From Streptomyces sp. NBC_00775 (GTDB lineage: Bacteria; Actinomycetota; Actinomycetes; Streptomycetales; Streptomycetaceae), in NCBI RefSeq assembly GCF_036347135.1, contig NZ_CP108938.1:6944001-7008000 (forward strand): a stretch of 64,000 nt of DNA. The letters are read 5' to 3'. Below, piece by piece: positions 33,090 through 42,420 of this stretch. Position numbers and translations under genes: made by a program. Each line of letters begins with the position of its first letter. The first letter of the stretch is position 1. The notes beneath the pieces are model-generated. The model had not been told where the DNA came from. It made no database searches and saw only the letters and a list, made by a program, of their open reading frames with translations.

Positions 33090-33190
33090 TCCGGAGACGG
33101 AGAGGGAGACAGAATCGGAGACGGGCACGAAGACGGGCACGAAGACGGGCAAGGAGAAGGAGACGGCAGCGGAGAAGGAGACGGCGGCGT
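33090..33190. repeat. Purine-rich GAGACGG/GAAGACGGGCAC repeat tract
   Basis: The + strand runs in repeated GGAGACGG and ACGGGCACGAAG units with few pyrimidines, directly upstream of the ArsR-type gene. It may be simple-sequence expansion within the promoter region. Confidence 0.6.
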
Positions 33191-33222
33191 GCGTCCCCTG
33201 GCCGCCTGCGAAGATGGCCCCC

Positions 33223-33582
33223 ATGCATCTCGTCCCCGCCGAGCGGGCCGACCGCCGGACCATCGACGGCCACCGGGTCTGCGACGCCGTCGCCGCCATC
33301 GGTGAGCCCGGGCATGTACGCACCTGGGCCGACCGCTTCTCCCTCCTCGCCGACCCGCGTCGTCTCGCCCTGCTTCTGGCCCTCCACCGGGCGGGCCCCC
33401 TCGCGGTCTCCGACCTCGCCGTCGCGACCGGCATGAACGACCCCGCCGTGTCCCAGGCCCTGCGTCTGCTCCGCACCGCCGGGGTGGTCGAGGGTGACAA
33501 GGACGGGCGGGTCGTGCGCTACCGGGTGACCGACGGTCCGATCGCCGAACTCCTCGAACACTGCGCGTCCGACGCCGGCTGA
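33223..33582 (+). CDS. ArsR/SmtB-family winged-helix regulator
   Basis: The ~119-residue protein contains one winged helix: FSLLADPRRLALLLALHRAG, AVSDLAVATGMNDPAVSQALRLLRTAGVVEGDKDGRVVRYRVTD. The N-terminus has His and Cys residues (MHLVP, DGHRVCDAV) and the C-terminus EHCASDAG, possible metal ligands. It is divergent from the riboswitch-controlled cobalt/nickel transporter, so a metal-sensing role is plausible. Start is uncertain: ATG codons at 33214 and 33223 are both possible, and GAAGATGG favours the second. The metal cannot be named. Confidence 0.8.
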   Translation: MHLVPAERADRRTIDGHRVCDAVAAIGEPGHVRTWADRFSLLADPRRLALLLALHRAGPLAVSDLAVATGMNDPAVSQALRLLRTAGVVEGDKDGRVVRYRVTDGPIAELLEHCASDAG

Positions 33583-33626
33583 GCCACTCCCGGGCGCACC
33601 GGGATCGAAAAGGGGATCTGGGCAAG

Positions 33627-33710
33627 GCGTCCGGACAAGAGCATCCGACAAGGGCATCCGACAAGGGCATCCGGACAAGGGCATCCGGACAAGGGCATCC
33701 GGACAAGGGT
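33627..33710. repeat. Tandem 13/14-bp repeat
   Basis: About six head-to-tail copies of GCATCCGGACAAGG (two lacking one G) lie between the ArsR-type gene and the convergent surface-protein gene. This noncoding array follows the ArsR stop by about 45 bases. Confidence 0.9.
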
Positions 33711-33807
33711 GCGGCCCCGAACGCCTGGGAGGCGGGCCGGGGCCGCGGGCTCACGGAGTCACCGTGGTGCGGTCACTCACTGTTGAGTTGCCAAGGTGCC
33801 GTGTTGC

Positions 33808-35217
33808 TCAGTCCTGCGTCGGCGCGCTCTTCCTGCGGACGAAGAACACCGCCGCGCCGCCGATCACGACCAGGGCGATGGCTACGCCCGCGATGACCGG
33901 GGTCGCGCTGGAGCCGCCGGTCTCGGCGAGGTCGGTGCCCCCGCCGGAGGTGCCGCCCACCGTCGCCGGGCTCGGCTCACTGACCGTCTGGGTCGTGACG
34001 TCGTTCGCGCTGCCCTGGGTCTTGCAGTCGAGCACGCCCTTGAACCGCTCGGCGAAGCCGTTCGGACCGTCGATCGTGAAGTCGTACGCCTGGTCCTCCT
34101 GCAGCGGGATGGTCACCGTCTGGGACTTGCCCGCCGCGATGGTGCGCTCGACGCCCATCAGCTCGAAGGTGAACGCCTCGTCGCCCTCATTGGCCGCCGT
34201 GATGTCGACTCCGCCCTTGGCGCAGTTCTTCTCGGCGGACAGGGCCGGTATCGCGCCCTTCTCCGCCCAGTTGGCGATCGCCGTGGCGGAGACCGTCGAC
34301 TCGCTGGACCCCGCGAGGATCTGCGTCTGGCTGTGGGTCTCCGAGGTGAAGGCGCGGCCGACCGGCACGGTCGTGGACGCCTGCACGGTCAGCGCGGCCG
34401 AACCGTCCGCGCTGTCCTTCGGCACGTCGAAGTAGAGCCGGCTGCCGTCCGTGGCGGAGGTGATCGCCTTGCCGTTCTTGTCGACGATCTTCACCCCGCT
34501 GGCGGCGGAGTCCGCGGGCGGCGTCACCGTCACGCTGTCCGCGTTGGTGTGCACCGTGACGGGGCCGAGCCGCTCGCCGGCGTGACCGGAGACCGCGGCC
34601 GGGTCGAGGGTCAGCGAGGCCTTGGGCTCCGCCAGACTCCGCGCGCTCTTCTGCAGATAGTCCGCGAGCTTCTCCGCCTGCGGGTCCACCGCGTCCACGT
34701 CGGCGCCGTCCGAGTACCGCCAGATGGCCACCTGAGTGCCGGCCGCCGCGTCCTTCTCGGTGAGGCTGCCGACGCCGGCCCTCTTGGCGAGCGCCGCCAA
34801 GTCGTTCACCTGCGGGTAGGAGTTCCGCAGGATCCAGCGGATCCTGCCCGCGTTCTTGTTGCCGTTCAGCGACGTACCGCTCCAGGGGGTCTCCTGGTAT
34901 TTGGCGTCCCGCTGCGTCGGGTTGTGGATGTCGATGCAGTAGGTCTGCAGCATGCCGCCGTTGTCGACGGACATCTCGAACAGCCCCGCGGACACCCAAC
35001 TGTCCTCGCCGTTTTCGTGGATGACCGCGGACCCGTACGTCTTGAGGTCACCTATGGTGGCGGTCGCACCGCCCAGGCTCTGCGGGGTCTCGTCGGCGAC
35101 GGCCGTACCGGCGGTGGCGATCGCCCCCGCGGCGACGAGCCCCGACACCAACGTCGCGGCAGCGAGGCGGGCGGCCCCTCGGCTGCGCGCGGACAACGCA
35201 GAGAACGCAGAAAGCAC
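33808..35217 (-). CDS. TQXA/thioester-domain surface protein with LAETG sortase signal
   Basis: The 469-residue protein has a signal peptide ending GTAVA. The N-terminal thioester domain carries MLQTYCIDIHNPTQ, whose Cys normally forms an internal thioester with a Gln further on (AAGTQVAIWRYSDG). Two Ig-like beta domains and a Ser/Gly linker follow. It ends in LAETG, a hydrophobic helix and RRKSAPTQD. Streptomyces class E sortases use LAXTG. Thioester domains covalently attach to host or cell surfaces in other bacteria. GTG start at 35217 with GGGGA before it. Monocistronic. Confidence 0.88.
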   Translation of the reverse strand: MLSAFSALSARSRGAARLAAATLVSGLVAAGAIATAGTAVADETPQSLGGATATIGDLKTYGSAVIHENGEDSWVSAGLFEMSVDNGGMLQTYCIDIHNPTQRDAKYQETPWSGTSLNGNKNAGRIRWILRNSYPQVNDLAALAKRAGVGSLTEKDAAAGTQVAIWRYSDGADVDAVDPQAEKLADYLQKSARSLAEPKASLTLDPAAVSGHAGERLGPVTVHTNADSVTVTPPADSAASGVKIVDKNGKAITSATDGSRLYFDVPKDSADGSAALTVQASTTVPVGRAFTSETHSQTQILAGSSESTVSATAIANWAEKGAIPALSAEKNCAKGGVDITAANEGDEAFTFELMGVERTIAAGKSQTVTIPLQEDQAYDFTIDGPNGFAERFKGVLDCKTQGSANDVTTQTVSEPSPATVGGTSGGGTDLAETGGSSATPVIAGVAIALVVIGGAAVFFVRRKSAPTQD

Positions 35218-35476
35218 AGAATTCCCCTTCGCGCAGGACCCGTTGACATGGGGGGACGGTCCCGCCAGCAGAATCAGAAGCCACGTGAGCTATGCCCGGC
35301 ATCCTAAGGAAGCAGCGCACCAGGTTCCCCGGTCATTCCATCGGATAACCGATCCGACTCGGAATCGTTATCGCTCACACAGCTGTGAGCTGGGCTTATC
35401 GACAAACACACAGGGATCGTTCACAACGCATTCATCGATAAGCCGCAGTTCGGTCAGGCCGTGCGTGTCCCTGACA

Positions 35477-35947
35477 TCACGTCACTCCCACCGGCTCGGG
35501 CTGCTGTTGGCCCGGCGCCTCGGTATGAGCCTCTGGCTCCGTCTCCCAGCTGGGCTCCGGCTGCGGTGCCGGAGCCGATCCCGTGTCCCCCTTGGCGGCT
35601 CGACGGAAGGCGGACGTGCCGCGCGAGAGGTCGTGTCCGATCGCCGCCGCGTCGACGTCCGCCGAGGTCCAGCTCTGGCCGTCGCGCGTCTCCGTGCGTA
35701 CCTTCAGCCGCCCCTGCACGACCACCGGATCCCCCACCGACAGGGACGCCCCCACGTTCGTCGCGAGCGCCCTCCTGGCCCACACCGTGAAGAAGTTGGT
35801 GTGTCCGTCGGTCCACTCGCTCTTCTCGCGATCCCAGTAGCGCGACGTCACGGCCAGCCGGAACCTCGTCGACGCTCCTGTCGACAGCTCCCGGTACACA
35901 GGCTGCGTCGCGACGTTCCCCACCACGCACACCATCGTCTCGTTCAT
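35477..35947 (-). CDS. ssbB: Single-stranded DNA-binding protein SsbB
   Basis: The 156-residue protein's OB-fold covers residues 1-110 (MVCVVGNVATQPVYRELSTG, FRLAVTSRYWDREKSEWTDG, TNFFTVWARRALATNV, GDPVVVQGRLKVRTETRDG). The C-terminal tail is Pro/Glu/Gln-rich but lacks the acidic DDDIPF tip of the replicative SSB, as in Streptomyces SsbB. SsbB acts in chromosome segregation during sporulation. It lies downstream of the dynamin-like operon, consistent with a sporulation neighbourhood. Length equals the family norm. Confidence 0.9.
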   Translation of the reverse strand: MNETMVCVVGNVATQPVYRELSTGASTRFRLAVTSRYWDREKSEWTDGHTNFFTVWARRALATNVGASLSVGDPVVVQGRLKVRTETRDGQSWTSADVDAAAIGHDLSRGTSAFRRAAKGDTGSAPAPQPEPSWETEPEAHTEAPGQQQPEPVGVT

Positions 35948-36087
35948 CCCGAACCCCTCTCCCGTACGAATGCGTCTGTCGCGGCGACCGCATGCGCTGT
36001 GTCGTGCGCTGCGATCGCCGCGAGATCAGACTGCCTCCGTCGGGCCGAGCCCGCTGAGCGCTGTGGACTACCGGCCGGTTGTGGAAA

Positions 36088-36107
36088 ACCCCGTCACCCG
36101 ACGGGGT
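36088..36107 (-). terminator. Terminator of the dynA-dynB operon
   Basis: Arms ACCCCGTC (36088-36095) and GACGGGGT (36100-36107) close on ACCC. Read leftward it is followed by TTTTCC, a rho-independent arrangement 24 bases after the dynB stop. Confidence 0.75.
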
Positions 36108-36130
36108 GAGGCCGCACAGCTTCGCCGGGG

Positions 36131-38182
36131 TTAACCCACAGGTGCCGACGCCGCCCCCGTGACCCGCCCGTACTGCTCCCGCACCTCCCGGTACCGGAGC
36201 AGCTCCGCGGCCACGGGATCCAGTACGCGTGCCCTCCCGCACCCGGCGGCGGCCTCGCGCAGCCGCCGTTCCGCTTCGAGGCCGTAGCGCCGGGCGGGCC
36301 CCCGCGCCGCCATCCTGCTGCTCCACTCGACGGCCGGACCGCCGATGATGCCCGCGACCATCAGCAGCACCGGCACCCCGAGATTCGGTGCCGTGACCCC
36401 GATGATCTGGCCCAGCAGCCAGAGCCCGCCGATGAGTTGGACGATCGTCATCGAGGCCTGCGCCAGCACGGCGACCGGCCACCAGCCGGGCCGCGGCGGA
36501 CGCCCCACCGGGGTCACGGCGCGGGCCGCCATCTCGTCCAGCGCCTCGGGCAGCCCCTGCGCCCCGCGTACGGCCGCCTCGCGCACCGCCTGCGCCCAGG
36601 GCGCGGGGAGCCCGTACACCGCCCGGTCCGCGACCAGTCGTACGGCCTGCTCGACGCGCTGGCGTGCGGTGGCCTCCTCGTCCGCGGGGGCCCGGACGGG
36701 CAGGCGTCCGGTCGGGAGTTCGCCGCGGTCCTGGTACCAGCGCCACAGCCGCAGCCAGGGCGTCCCGCACGCGCGGTTGGCGTTGCGGCGCCACGCGCGC
36801 TCGGACGCCTCGCCGGCCGCGACGGCGCCCACCGCGTCCGCGAGCCGGGCCGCGAACTCGTCGCGCGCCTCCTCGCTGAGTCCGACGCGCCGTCCGGTCG
36901 CGTAGAGGGGCCGCAGCCGTGCGGCGGCCGCGTCCACGTCGGCGGAGATCCGGCGCGCCGCGGCACCGCGCTCGGCCACGAACTGGCCGAGCGACTCGCG
37001 CAGTTCGCCGACGCCGTCCCCGGTGAGCGCGGACAGCGCGAGCACGGTCGCGCCCGGTTCGCCGTACTCGCCGAGCGCGATCCCGTCCTCGTCGAGCAGC
37101 CGCCGCAGATCGTCGAGGACCTGGTCGGCAGCCTCCCCGGGCAGCCGGTCCACCTGATTGAGGACGACGAAGGTGACCTCCGCGTGCCCGGCCATGGGCC
37201 GCAGATAGCGCTCATGGAGGATGGCGTCGGCGTACTTCTCCGGATCCACGACCCAGATGATCGCGTCGACGAGGGCCAGGACGCGGTCCACCTGTTCGCG
37301 GTGCTGGACGGCCGCGGAGTCGTGGTCGGGCAGGTCGACCAGGACGAGGCCGCGCAGCTGCGCCTCCGCCTCCGCGCTCTGCAGGGGGCGTCTGCGCAGC
37401 CGCCCGGGGATGCCGAGCCGGTCGATGAGCGTCGCCGCGCCGTCGCTCCAACTGCACGCGATGGGCGCCGCGGTGGTCGGCCTGCGGACACCGGTCTCCG
37501 AAATGGCCACACCGGCGAGCGCGTTGAAGAGCTGCGACTTACCGCTTCCCGTGGCCCCGGCGATCGCGACGACGGTGTGCTGCCCGGAGTGCTTGCGGCG
37601 CGCCGCCGCCTCGTCGAGGACCCGGCCCGCCTCGGCGAGCGTCCTGCTGTCGAGCCGGGTGCGGGAGAGGCCCACCAGCTCGCGGAGCGCGTCCAGGCGT
37701 GAGCGCAGCGGTCCGTCGTACGCCAGAGGGGCCGGCGGTTCCTGGACGGCTGCCCTGGTCTCCACCACCGGCGTCTCGTGCCCGGCGGCCGTCTCGGAGA
37801 CGCGCCGTGCGATGAGCCCGTCGTCCCAGACGGGTCCGCCGTCCGTACCCGCGGACGTGTCGTCGCCGTCCTTCACGCGCGCGTGCCCGTCGTCGGAGCG
37901 GGCGTTCTCGGGGAGCCCCTTTTCGGAGGGCTCGCTGTCGCCGGTGCTCTCCGGGGGCCGGTCCTCGGAAGCCGCCTCTTCGGGAGGGCCGCTTTCGAAA
38001 GTGCCCTCTTCGGGGAGGCGGTTTTCGAGAGTGTCCTCTTCGGACGTGCTCTTTTCGAAGGTCTCCTCTTCGAAGGTGCCCTCTTCGGAGCAGGCGTCGT
38101 CGGAGGAGTCGTCTTGGGGGTGGTCGTCTCCGGGACGGTCGGCGTGATCCGTGTGGTCAGTGACGGCAGTCACCGCGGTCAC
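36131..38182 (-). CDS. dynB: Dynamin-like GTPase with membrane-spanning C-terminus (DynB-like)
   Basis: The protein has 683 residues. The first ~165 are very acidic with repeated EEGTFE/EESxFE-type units. The GTPase domain has P-loop [23 protein letters not shown] (switch II), and VLNQVDRLP for base recognition. Two hydrophobic segments near residues 585-625 ([34 protein letters not shown]) form a membrane hairpin. The Streptomyces DynA/DynB pair stabilises FtsZ ladders during sporulation septation. It is coupled to the upstream GTPase by GTGA overlap, and position next to ssbB supports the assignment. Symbol assigned from context and memory. Confidence 0.82.
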   Translation of the reverse strand: MTAVTAVTDHTDHADRPGDDHPQDDSSDDACSEEGTFEEETFEKSTSEEDTLENRLPEEGTFESGPPEEAASEDRPPESTGDSEPSEKGLPENARSDDGHARVKDGDDTSAGTDGGPVWDDGLIARRVSETAAGHETPVVETRAAVQEPPAPLAYDGPLRSRLDALRELVGLSRTRLDSRTLAEAGRVLDEAAARRKHSGQHTVVAIAGATGSGKSQLFNALAGVAISETGVRRPTTAAPIACSWSDGAATLIDRLGIPGRLRRRPLQSAEAEAQLRGLVLVDLPDHDSAAVQHREQVDRVLALVDAIIWVVDPEKYADAILHERYLRPMAGHAEVTFVVLNQVDRLPGEAADQVLDDLRRLLDEDGIALGEYGEPGATVLALSALTGDGVGELRESLGQFVAERGAAARRISADVDAAAARLRPLYATGRRVGLSEEARDEFAARLADAVGAVAAGEASERAWRRNANRACGTPWLRLWRWYQDRGELPTGRLPVRAPADEEATARQRVEQAVRLVADRAVYGLPAPWAQAVREAAVRGAQGLPEALDEMAARAVTPVGRPPRPGWWPVAVLAQASMTIVQLIGGLWLLGQIIGVTAPNLGVPVLLMVAGIIGGPAVEWSSRMAARGPARRYGLEAERRLREAAAGCGRARVLDPVAAELLRYREVREQYGRVTGAASAPVG

Positions 38183-39786
38183 CTCTCCTTCTGCAGTACG
38201 GACAGCGCGGCGATGAGTTCGGCCTGGGGTTCTGGATGGACGTCGAGCGCGTCGAGGGGCGCGAGACGGCGTTCGCGCTCCGTGTTCAGGGCCTTGTCGA
38301 GGAAGTCCGTGAGCAGCCGCCCGCCCCGGTCGCGCAACCGCAGCGCACCGTGCGCCCCGATCCGCTCGGCGAGCCCCTCGCCCGCCGTCCGCGCCCGGCG
38401 GCCGCCCAGGAGGGCGGTGGCCACCAGCGCGGCGACCACTTCGGGGTCGGGAGCGACGCTCTTGTCGAGGGCGCGCACTTCGTCCTCCGCATGCTCCTCC
38501 AGGACGCGTCGCCAGCGCCGTACGGCCATCCCGATGCGGTGTTCGGCGCTCTCCAGCGTCGGGTCACGGTCCGTCAGTGCCGTGGCGCCCGCGGCCGGTT
38601 CCCGCCGCCATGCCTCGTCCACGCGCTCGTCGGCCGCGGTGACCGCGCACAGCAGCAGGGCGCTCAGGCTCTCGACGAGTGCGTCGAGCAGTTCGTCGGC
38701 GCCGCAGTCGAGGGGATAGGCGCGCCACCGCTTGAGCGCGTCCCCGGAGAGCACGGCCCCGGCCTGCAGACGCCCCTTCACGCGCGTGTGCTCGCTGTCG
38801 TACGCCCCTTCGACGGCGGCGGTGAGCCGCAGCGCGGCGGCGTGCTGCGCGGCGGCGGCGCTGGCCAGCTCGGGCATCCGCGCCTTCAGCGAGTCGAGGA
38901 CTCCGTAGGCCGTGCGGGCCATCGCCTGGTGCCGGGCGCCCGGGTCCTGCGCCTGGTGCGTGAGCCAGGTACGCAGGGGCGCGACGGCTGTGGCGGGCAG
39001 CAGGCCGCCGCCCCAGGCGGACTCGGGCAGCTCGGGCACGGTGAAGCGGGGCACCTCGCCGAGGCCGGCCTTGGCGAGCAGGGCGCCGTACTGCCGCGAG
39101 ACCTCGGACACCACCTGGTGGGGCACCCGGTCCAGGACGGTGACCAGGGCCGCCTTGTGCTCCTTGGCCGTACGCAGCAGATGCCACGGCACGGCGTCGG
39201 CGTACCGGGCTGCCGTGGTCACCATCACCCAGATGTCGGCCGCGCAGATCAGCTCGGCGGCGAGTACGCGGTTGTCGGCGACCAGGGAGTCGATGTCGGG
39301 CGCGTCGAGGAGGGCGAGGCCGCGGGGGAGCGTGTCGGCCGTCTCGACGCGCAGTACCCGCTCCCCGCGTTCGGCGAGGGCGGGCAGGTCGTCGCCGGGC
39401 TCCTGATGAGGCACCCACACGCGCGTGAGGCCGGGCAGCACCCGCATCCCGCTGAACCAGTGATGGTCCTCCGGGTGGCACACCAGCACCGGCGTACGGG
39501 TCGTCGGCCGCAGCACGCCCGCCTCGCTGACCCGGCGTCCCACAAGGGAGTTGACGAGGGTCGACTTGCCGGCACCGGTGGACCCCCCGATGACGGCGAG
39601 GAGCGGTGCTTCGGGTTCCCTCAACCGGGGCACCAAATAGTCGTCGAGTTGTGCGAGCAGTTCGTCGCGGTTGGCACGCGCGCGTGGAGCCCCCGCCAGG
39701 GGCAGCGGGAAGCGTGCGGCGGCGACACGGTCGCGCAGGGCGGAGAGTGCGTCGAGCAGCTGAGGCCGTACGTCCAAGGTCACCAC
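38179..39786 (-). CDS. dynA: Dynamin-like GTPase (DynA-like)
   Basis: The ~535-residue protein has GTPase P-loop [32 protein letters not shown] (switch I region), LLDAPDIDS and TVLDRVP. The remaining ~350 residues are helical (stalk-like) with no clear membrane span. It is the first gene of the pair; dynamin-like proteins in tandem assemble together at septa. The start is uncertain: GTG GTG at 39786/39783 precede [12 protein letters not shown], the conserved beginning, while an ATG at 39825 and another at 39933 would add residues of unlikely composition. No good ribosome binding site is visible for any of them. Confidence 0.8.
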   Translation of the reverse strand: MVTLDVRPQLLDALSALRDRVAAARFPLPLAGAPRARANRDELLAQLDDYLVPRLREPEAPLLAVIGGSTGAGKSTLVNSLVGRRVSEAGVLRPTTRTPVLVCHPEDHHWFSGMRVLPGLTRVWVPHQEPGDDLPALAERGERVLRVETADTLPRGLALLDAPDIDSLVADNRVLAAELICAADIWVMVTTAARYADAVPWHLLRTAKEHKAALVTVLDRVPHQVVSEVSRQYGALLAKAGLGEVPRFTVPELPESAWGGGLLPATAVAPLRTWLTHQAQDPGARHQAMARTAYGVLDSLKARMPELASAAAAQHAAALRLTAAVEGAYDSEHTRVKGRLQAGAVLSGDALKRWRAYPLDCGADELLDALVESLSALLLCAVTAADERVDEAWRREPAAGATALTDRDPTLESAEHRIGMAVRRWRRVLEEHAEDEVRALDKSVAPDPEVVAALVATALLGGRRARTAGEGLAERIGAHGALRLRDRGGRLLTDFLDKALNTERERRLAPLDALDVHPEPQAELIAALSVLQKER

Positions 39787-40096
39787 ATGCGAAGAATGCC
39801 CAATTTTGGTGGCTTTCTGAAGCATATGGGTACGCCTGCGCGCCGACAGGACACACGGGGCGGAAGGGATGACTGGGGCGCAGGCATAACGAGTGCACAA
39901 CACCCGATGCGTGAGACGCCAAAAGCGGTGCACGATTCGTACCCGCCTGCGATTATCAGGACCGCTTCACCGAACCTCCACATCGAGCCACGGAGGCGAA
40001 GCACGGGGGACAGGGACGCGGGAGCCCTATCCTTGTCCCCGGCAAGGTCACGGATCAGCCCACACACGGGCACCAGGACACAGGCCACCACACCCG
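39787..40096. other. Intergenic region between dynA and tRNA-Arg
   Basis: It must contain the leftward dynA promoter and the rightward tRNA promoter. TATCCTTG (about 40028-40036) could be a -10 region for the tRNA. No gene, repeat or strong hairpin seen. Confidence 0.4.
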
Positions 40097-40169
40097 GCCC
40101 CCGTAGCTCAGTGGATAGAGCAGGCGCCTTCTAAGCGCTTGGCCGCAGGTTCGAGTCCTGCCGGGGGCG
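40097..40169 (+). tRNA. tRNA-Arg (anticodon UCU)
   Basis: A complete cloverleaf: acceptor GCCCCCG pairs with CGGGGGC, D-stem GCTC/GAGC, anticodon stem GGCGC/GCGCT with loop CTTCTAA (anticodon TCT at residues 34-36), T-arm GCAGG-TTCGAGT-CCTGC, discriminator G. The genomic sequence continues CA after the discriminator. It reads AGA codons, rare in Streptomyces. Confidence 0.95.
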
Positions 40170-40179
40170 CAATTCCCCA

Positions 40180-40202
40180 CCCTCCCTATGGGAGGGCTTT
40201 TT
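40180..40202 (+). terminator. tRNA-Arg terminator
   Basis: CCCTCCC (40180-40186), TAT loop region, GGGAGGG (40190-40196), then CTTTTTTG. It lies 11 bases after the tRNA. Confidence 0.85.
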
Positions 40203-40450
40203 GTTGGTTCCCCGGCGTGTCGCGCCGCTGGTTCCCCGGCGTGTCATGTGCCGGGACGGGCCTGCCGGTTGAGCCCTCCTGCACTCGTCGGGATTCGTCG
40301 GAGAGCGTGCCGCCCGGCGCGCCCGGCCGGCGGCAGGTCAAGTACGTGAGGAGGGCACCGGCCACCGCTGGGACGGCGCCCCAGTGGTGGCCGACGCCCC
40401 GGGCCGGCCCGTGTTCTCGGTATGTGTTCTCAGGCCGCTGTTCCGTCGAG

Positions 40451-40738
40451 TCAGGTCAGTGGGCGTGACGTCCGGCCCGACGCCTCGTCGATCTCGTCGT
40501 GCGCCTTGGTCAGCAGCTGCATCGCCAACTCGTTCAGCGCTCTCGCGCCCGCGACCTCCTCGCCGACCCTTGGCTGGTTCGAGTCGGAGGGGTGGCGGCT
40601 GGCGTACCCGTGGGCGCGTACTTCGCTCCCGTCGGGGAGTCGTAGGAGGGCGGCGGCGCGGGTGCGGTGGTCGTCCTCCTCGAACTCCATCTCCACGTGC
40701 CATCCGACCGCGGTCCGTGCCTGTGTCTGCGTCATCAT
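40451..40738 (-). CDS. DUF1876 domain protein
   Basis: The 95-residue protein has almost its whole length as the DUF1876 domain: VGWHVEMEFEEDDHRTRAAAL, LPDGSEVRAHGYASRHPSDS, QPRVGEEVAGARALNELAMQ, LLTKAHDEIDEASG. Function is unknown; the fold resembles small dsRBD-like proteins. The ATG at 40738 has GGAGG five to seven bases upstream; the GTG at 40744 overlaps that site and is rejected. Common across Streptomyces, often in several copies. Confidence 0.85.
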   Translation of the reverse strand: MMTQTQARTAVGWHVEMEFEEDDHRTRAAALLRLPDGSEVRAHGYASRHPSDSNQPRVGEEVAGARALNELAMQLLTKAHDEIDEASGRTSRPLT

Positions 40739-40998
40739 GATCACCTCCGGAGCCCCGGCCCCTAGTACGAGTGTCCTCCCTCGGCCGCCCGCGCACGAGG
40801 TGGCGCCGAACTCGCGGCCGAGGTGGCGGCCGACGCCGACAAGGAGTGACCGGACGGCTACCGAAGGGGGCTTTTGTCCGGCTGTCCGGCGCGACAGGGC
40901 GCCTGTTTCTTCGGTGCGAAGGGCGGTGCTCCCCGGTCCTTGCGCCTAGGCTCGGCGTGAGTGGATCAGCGGGTGGGGCACCTGGGGTGGGGGCACGC

Positions 40999-41487
40999 AT
41001 GGGGATGCAGGAGCGCTGGCAGAGCCGGCAGGACGGCCTTGTGACGGCGGGGGAGGGACCCGAAGCCGGTCCGGACTGGGACGCGCGTGTGCGGGCCGCG
41101 CAGACAGCGATCGTCGAAGCGGCACGCGACGCCTTTGCGCGCGGCGACGGGTGGTTCGAGGCCGAGGTCGACCAGCGGAGCGTCGGAAGCCTGGATCCTT
41201 ACAGCGGCACAGGGCTCGACCTGGGGGTGCCCTCTGTGGCGCGGACCAAGGCCGAGCCTGCCGGTGCGCCGCGGGCCCCGAGGAGCGACCTGTTGTCGCG
41301 GATCGAGGACGTGGGCTGGGCCCTGCACACCGCCCAGTACGTCTACGTCCAGCTCGGCGAGGAGTCCCGGAACAAGTGGCTCACTTCGGGGCAGCGGGTG
41401 GCGGTCAAGGGGAAGATCATCGGCGTATACCTGTTCCGGAGGTGCTCCGGAGAGCCTGAGGACGCACAGGGCGCGGGCCGCTCGTGA
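40999..41487 (+). CDS. Conserved hypothetical protein
   Basis: The 162-residue cytoplasmic protein starts MGMQERWQSRQDG. An N-terminal helix (VRAAQTAIVEAARDAFARGDGWFEAEV) precedes a C-terminal part with DLLSRIEDVGWALHTAQYVYVQLGE and RVAVKGKIIGVYLFRR. I recognise no named domain. GGTGGGGG precedes the ATG. Its stop codon lies at the first bases of repeat copy A, so the accessory region begins exactly at its end. Confidence 0.7.
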   Translation: MGMQERWQSRQDGLVTAGEGPEAGPDWDARVRAAQTAIVEAARDAFARGDGWFEAEVDQRSVGSLDPYSGTGLDLGVPSVARTKAEPAGAPRAPRSDLLSRIEDVGWALHTAQYVYVQLGEESRNKWLTSGQRVAVKGKIIGVYLFRRCSGEPEDAQGAGRS

Positions 41488-41545
41488 AGGTGCAGGTCGC
41501 AGGGGGCCCGTCCGGACGGGTTTCCGTCCAGGGGTAGCCGTCAGG
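41484..41545. repeat. att-like direct repeat, copy A (degenerate)
   Basis: About 62 bases align with copies B and C. ACGGGTTTCC-TC-AGGGGTAGCCGTCAGGC is shared with two internal differences from copy C, and the preceding GTGAAGGTGCAGGTC matches GTGAACGTCCAGGTC. It then diverges before the CAAGATGGGGTGT part. Confidence 0.7.
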
Positions 41546-42192
41546 CCGCTGCCGCGACTCACGCAGCGGTCGGCGTGCTCACCTGGGACTTCGAGACCGG
41601 GGCCGTGGCACAGATGCTCAAGGAGCTGGGCGGCACTCCTGAGGCCCACAAGGTGGCCAAGGTGACGGCGGAGTAGGCACGTTTGAGTTGTCCCGGACGA
41701 GCACGACCGAGGAGCGGAGCTGCTGGTGGGCGGAGACGAGCAGGTCGCGGTAATCGGTCCGGGCGAAGCTGCGCCGACCGCCTTGCTGGTGATCCGAGGC
41801 GGAGAACGCCCTTTTTTTGATACGAGGTTGAGCACCGTTCGCCCCGAAGTGCTGCCGCAAGTCATGCGCGAGCTCGCTTGAGACAGCCCGATCCCGACCG
41901 ATGCGCACCCATCGGCAGGACATCCCTTCCCGGGGTGCGGGCGATGTGCGCGCGGGATACGCTTTTGACAGCAAGGTCAGGTTCTCCAGGCGGTTTTGCG
42001 GACGCCGGTCGCCTTATTCGCGATGACCAATTTTTCTGCGGAGACCTTTGACGAGCGCGGTGCGCCCCTTCGCATAGGCAGGGGTGGGCAACGGCCGAAT
42101 CCCTTCTCGCGGAGGCTTGTCTCGCGCCGCGCGCGCCGGAGTTGGGGCTGGATCAGGGCCCGCGGCCTTGCCTCACTGGAATGGAGGCCGGG
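41546..42192. other. Degraded intergenic region with gene fragments
   Basis: No intact gene. On the + strand, about 41573-41674 reads as an open C-terminal fragment (VLTWDFETGAVAQMLKELGG ... VAKVTAE stop), from a protein I do not recognise. The IS630 remnant on the - strand starts where this fragment stops. From about 41800 to the ferredoxin ribosome binding site I see nothing beyond mixed-composition sequence with local A+T patches (AATTTTTCTG near 42030). Confidence 0.5.
41672..41800 (-). pseudogene. IS630-family transposase remnant
   Basis: The - strand translation contains RRSFARTDYRDLLVSAHQQL then SSVVLVRDNSNVPT. This matches the block of IS630-type DDE transposases around the second catalytic Asp, normally written ...WTDYRDL...HxQLGGPIVLVWDNLNTH. 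Conserved Trp is replaced by Arg, and the frame ends in unrelated sequence at both sides. Only about 35-45 residues survive, with no visible terminal inverted repeats. Confidence 0.7.
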
Positions 42193-42420
42193 ATGAGAGT
42201 TGTCGTTGATCTTTCCCGATGCCAAGGGTATGCGCAGTGCGCGTTCCTGGCCCCGGACGCTTTCCGGATGCACGGCGAGGAAGCGCTGATGTACAACCCG
42301 AAGCCCGACGACGTCCAGCGCGAGCAGGTGTTGCGCGCCGCGGCAGCCTGCCCGCTCCAGGCAATTCTGGTCGACCAGTTGGAGGGGCGGGACGTACCGG
42401 TGGAGGCGTCGCCGTCATGA
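42193..42420 (+). CDS. Small ferredoxin for a cytochrome P450
   Basis: The 75-residue protein has RVVVDLSRCQGYAQCAFLAP ... RAAAACPLQAI. The cluster ligands are C-x5-C and a later C-P; the position between the first two Cys, often Cys in 4Fe-4S proteins, is Tyr, so a [3Fe-4S] cluster is expected. It shuttles electrons from the reductase to the P450. GGAGG (42183-42187) precedes the ATG. Its stop overlaps the reductase ATG (ATGA). Confidence 0.9.
   Translation: MRVVVDLSRCQGYAQCAFLAPDAFRMHGEEALMYNPKPDDVQREQVLRAAAACPLQAILVDQLEGRDVPVEASPS

Noticed and set aside
33627..33710. CRISPR-like array
   Set aside because: The 13/14-bp units are head to tail without spacers and there are no cas genes.
40097..40169. 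tRNA-Arg as the attachment site of the AICE
   Set aside because: The tRNA 3' end is not duplicated near the integrase or at 58.6 kb, and the repeats B and C fit better.
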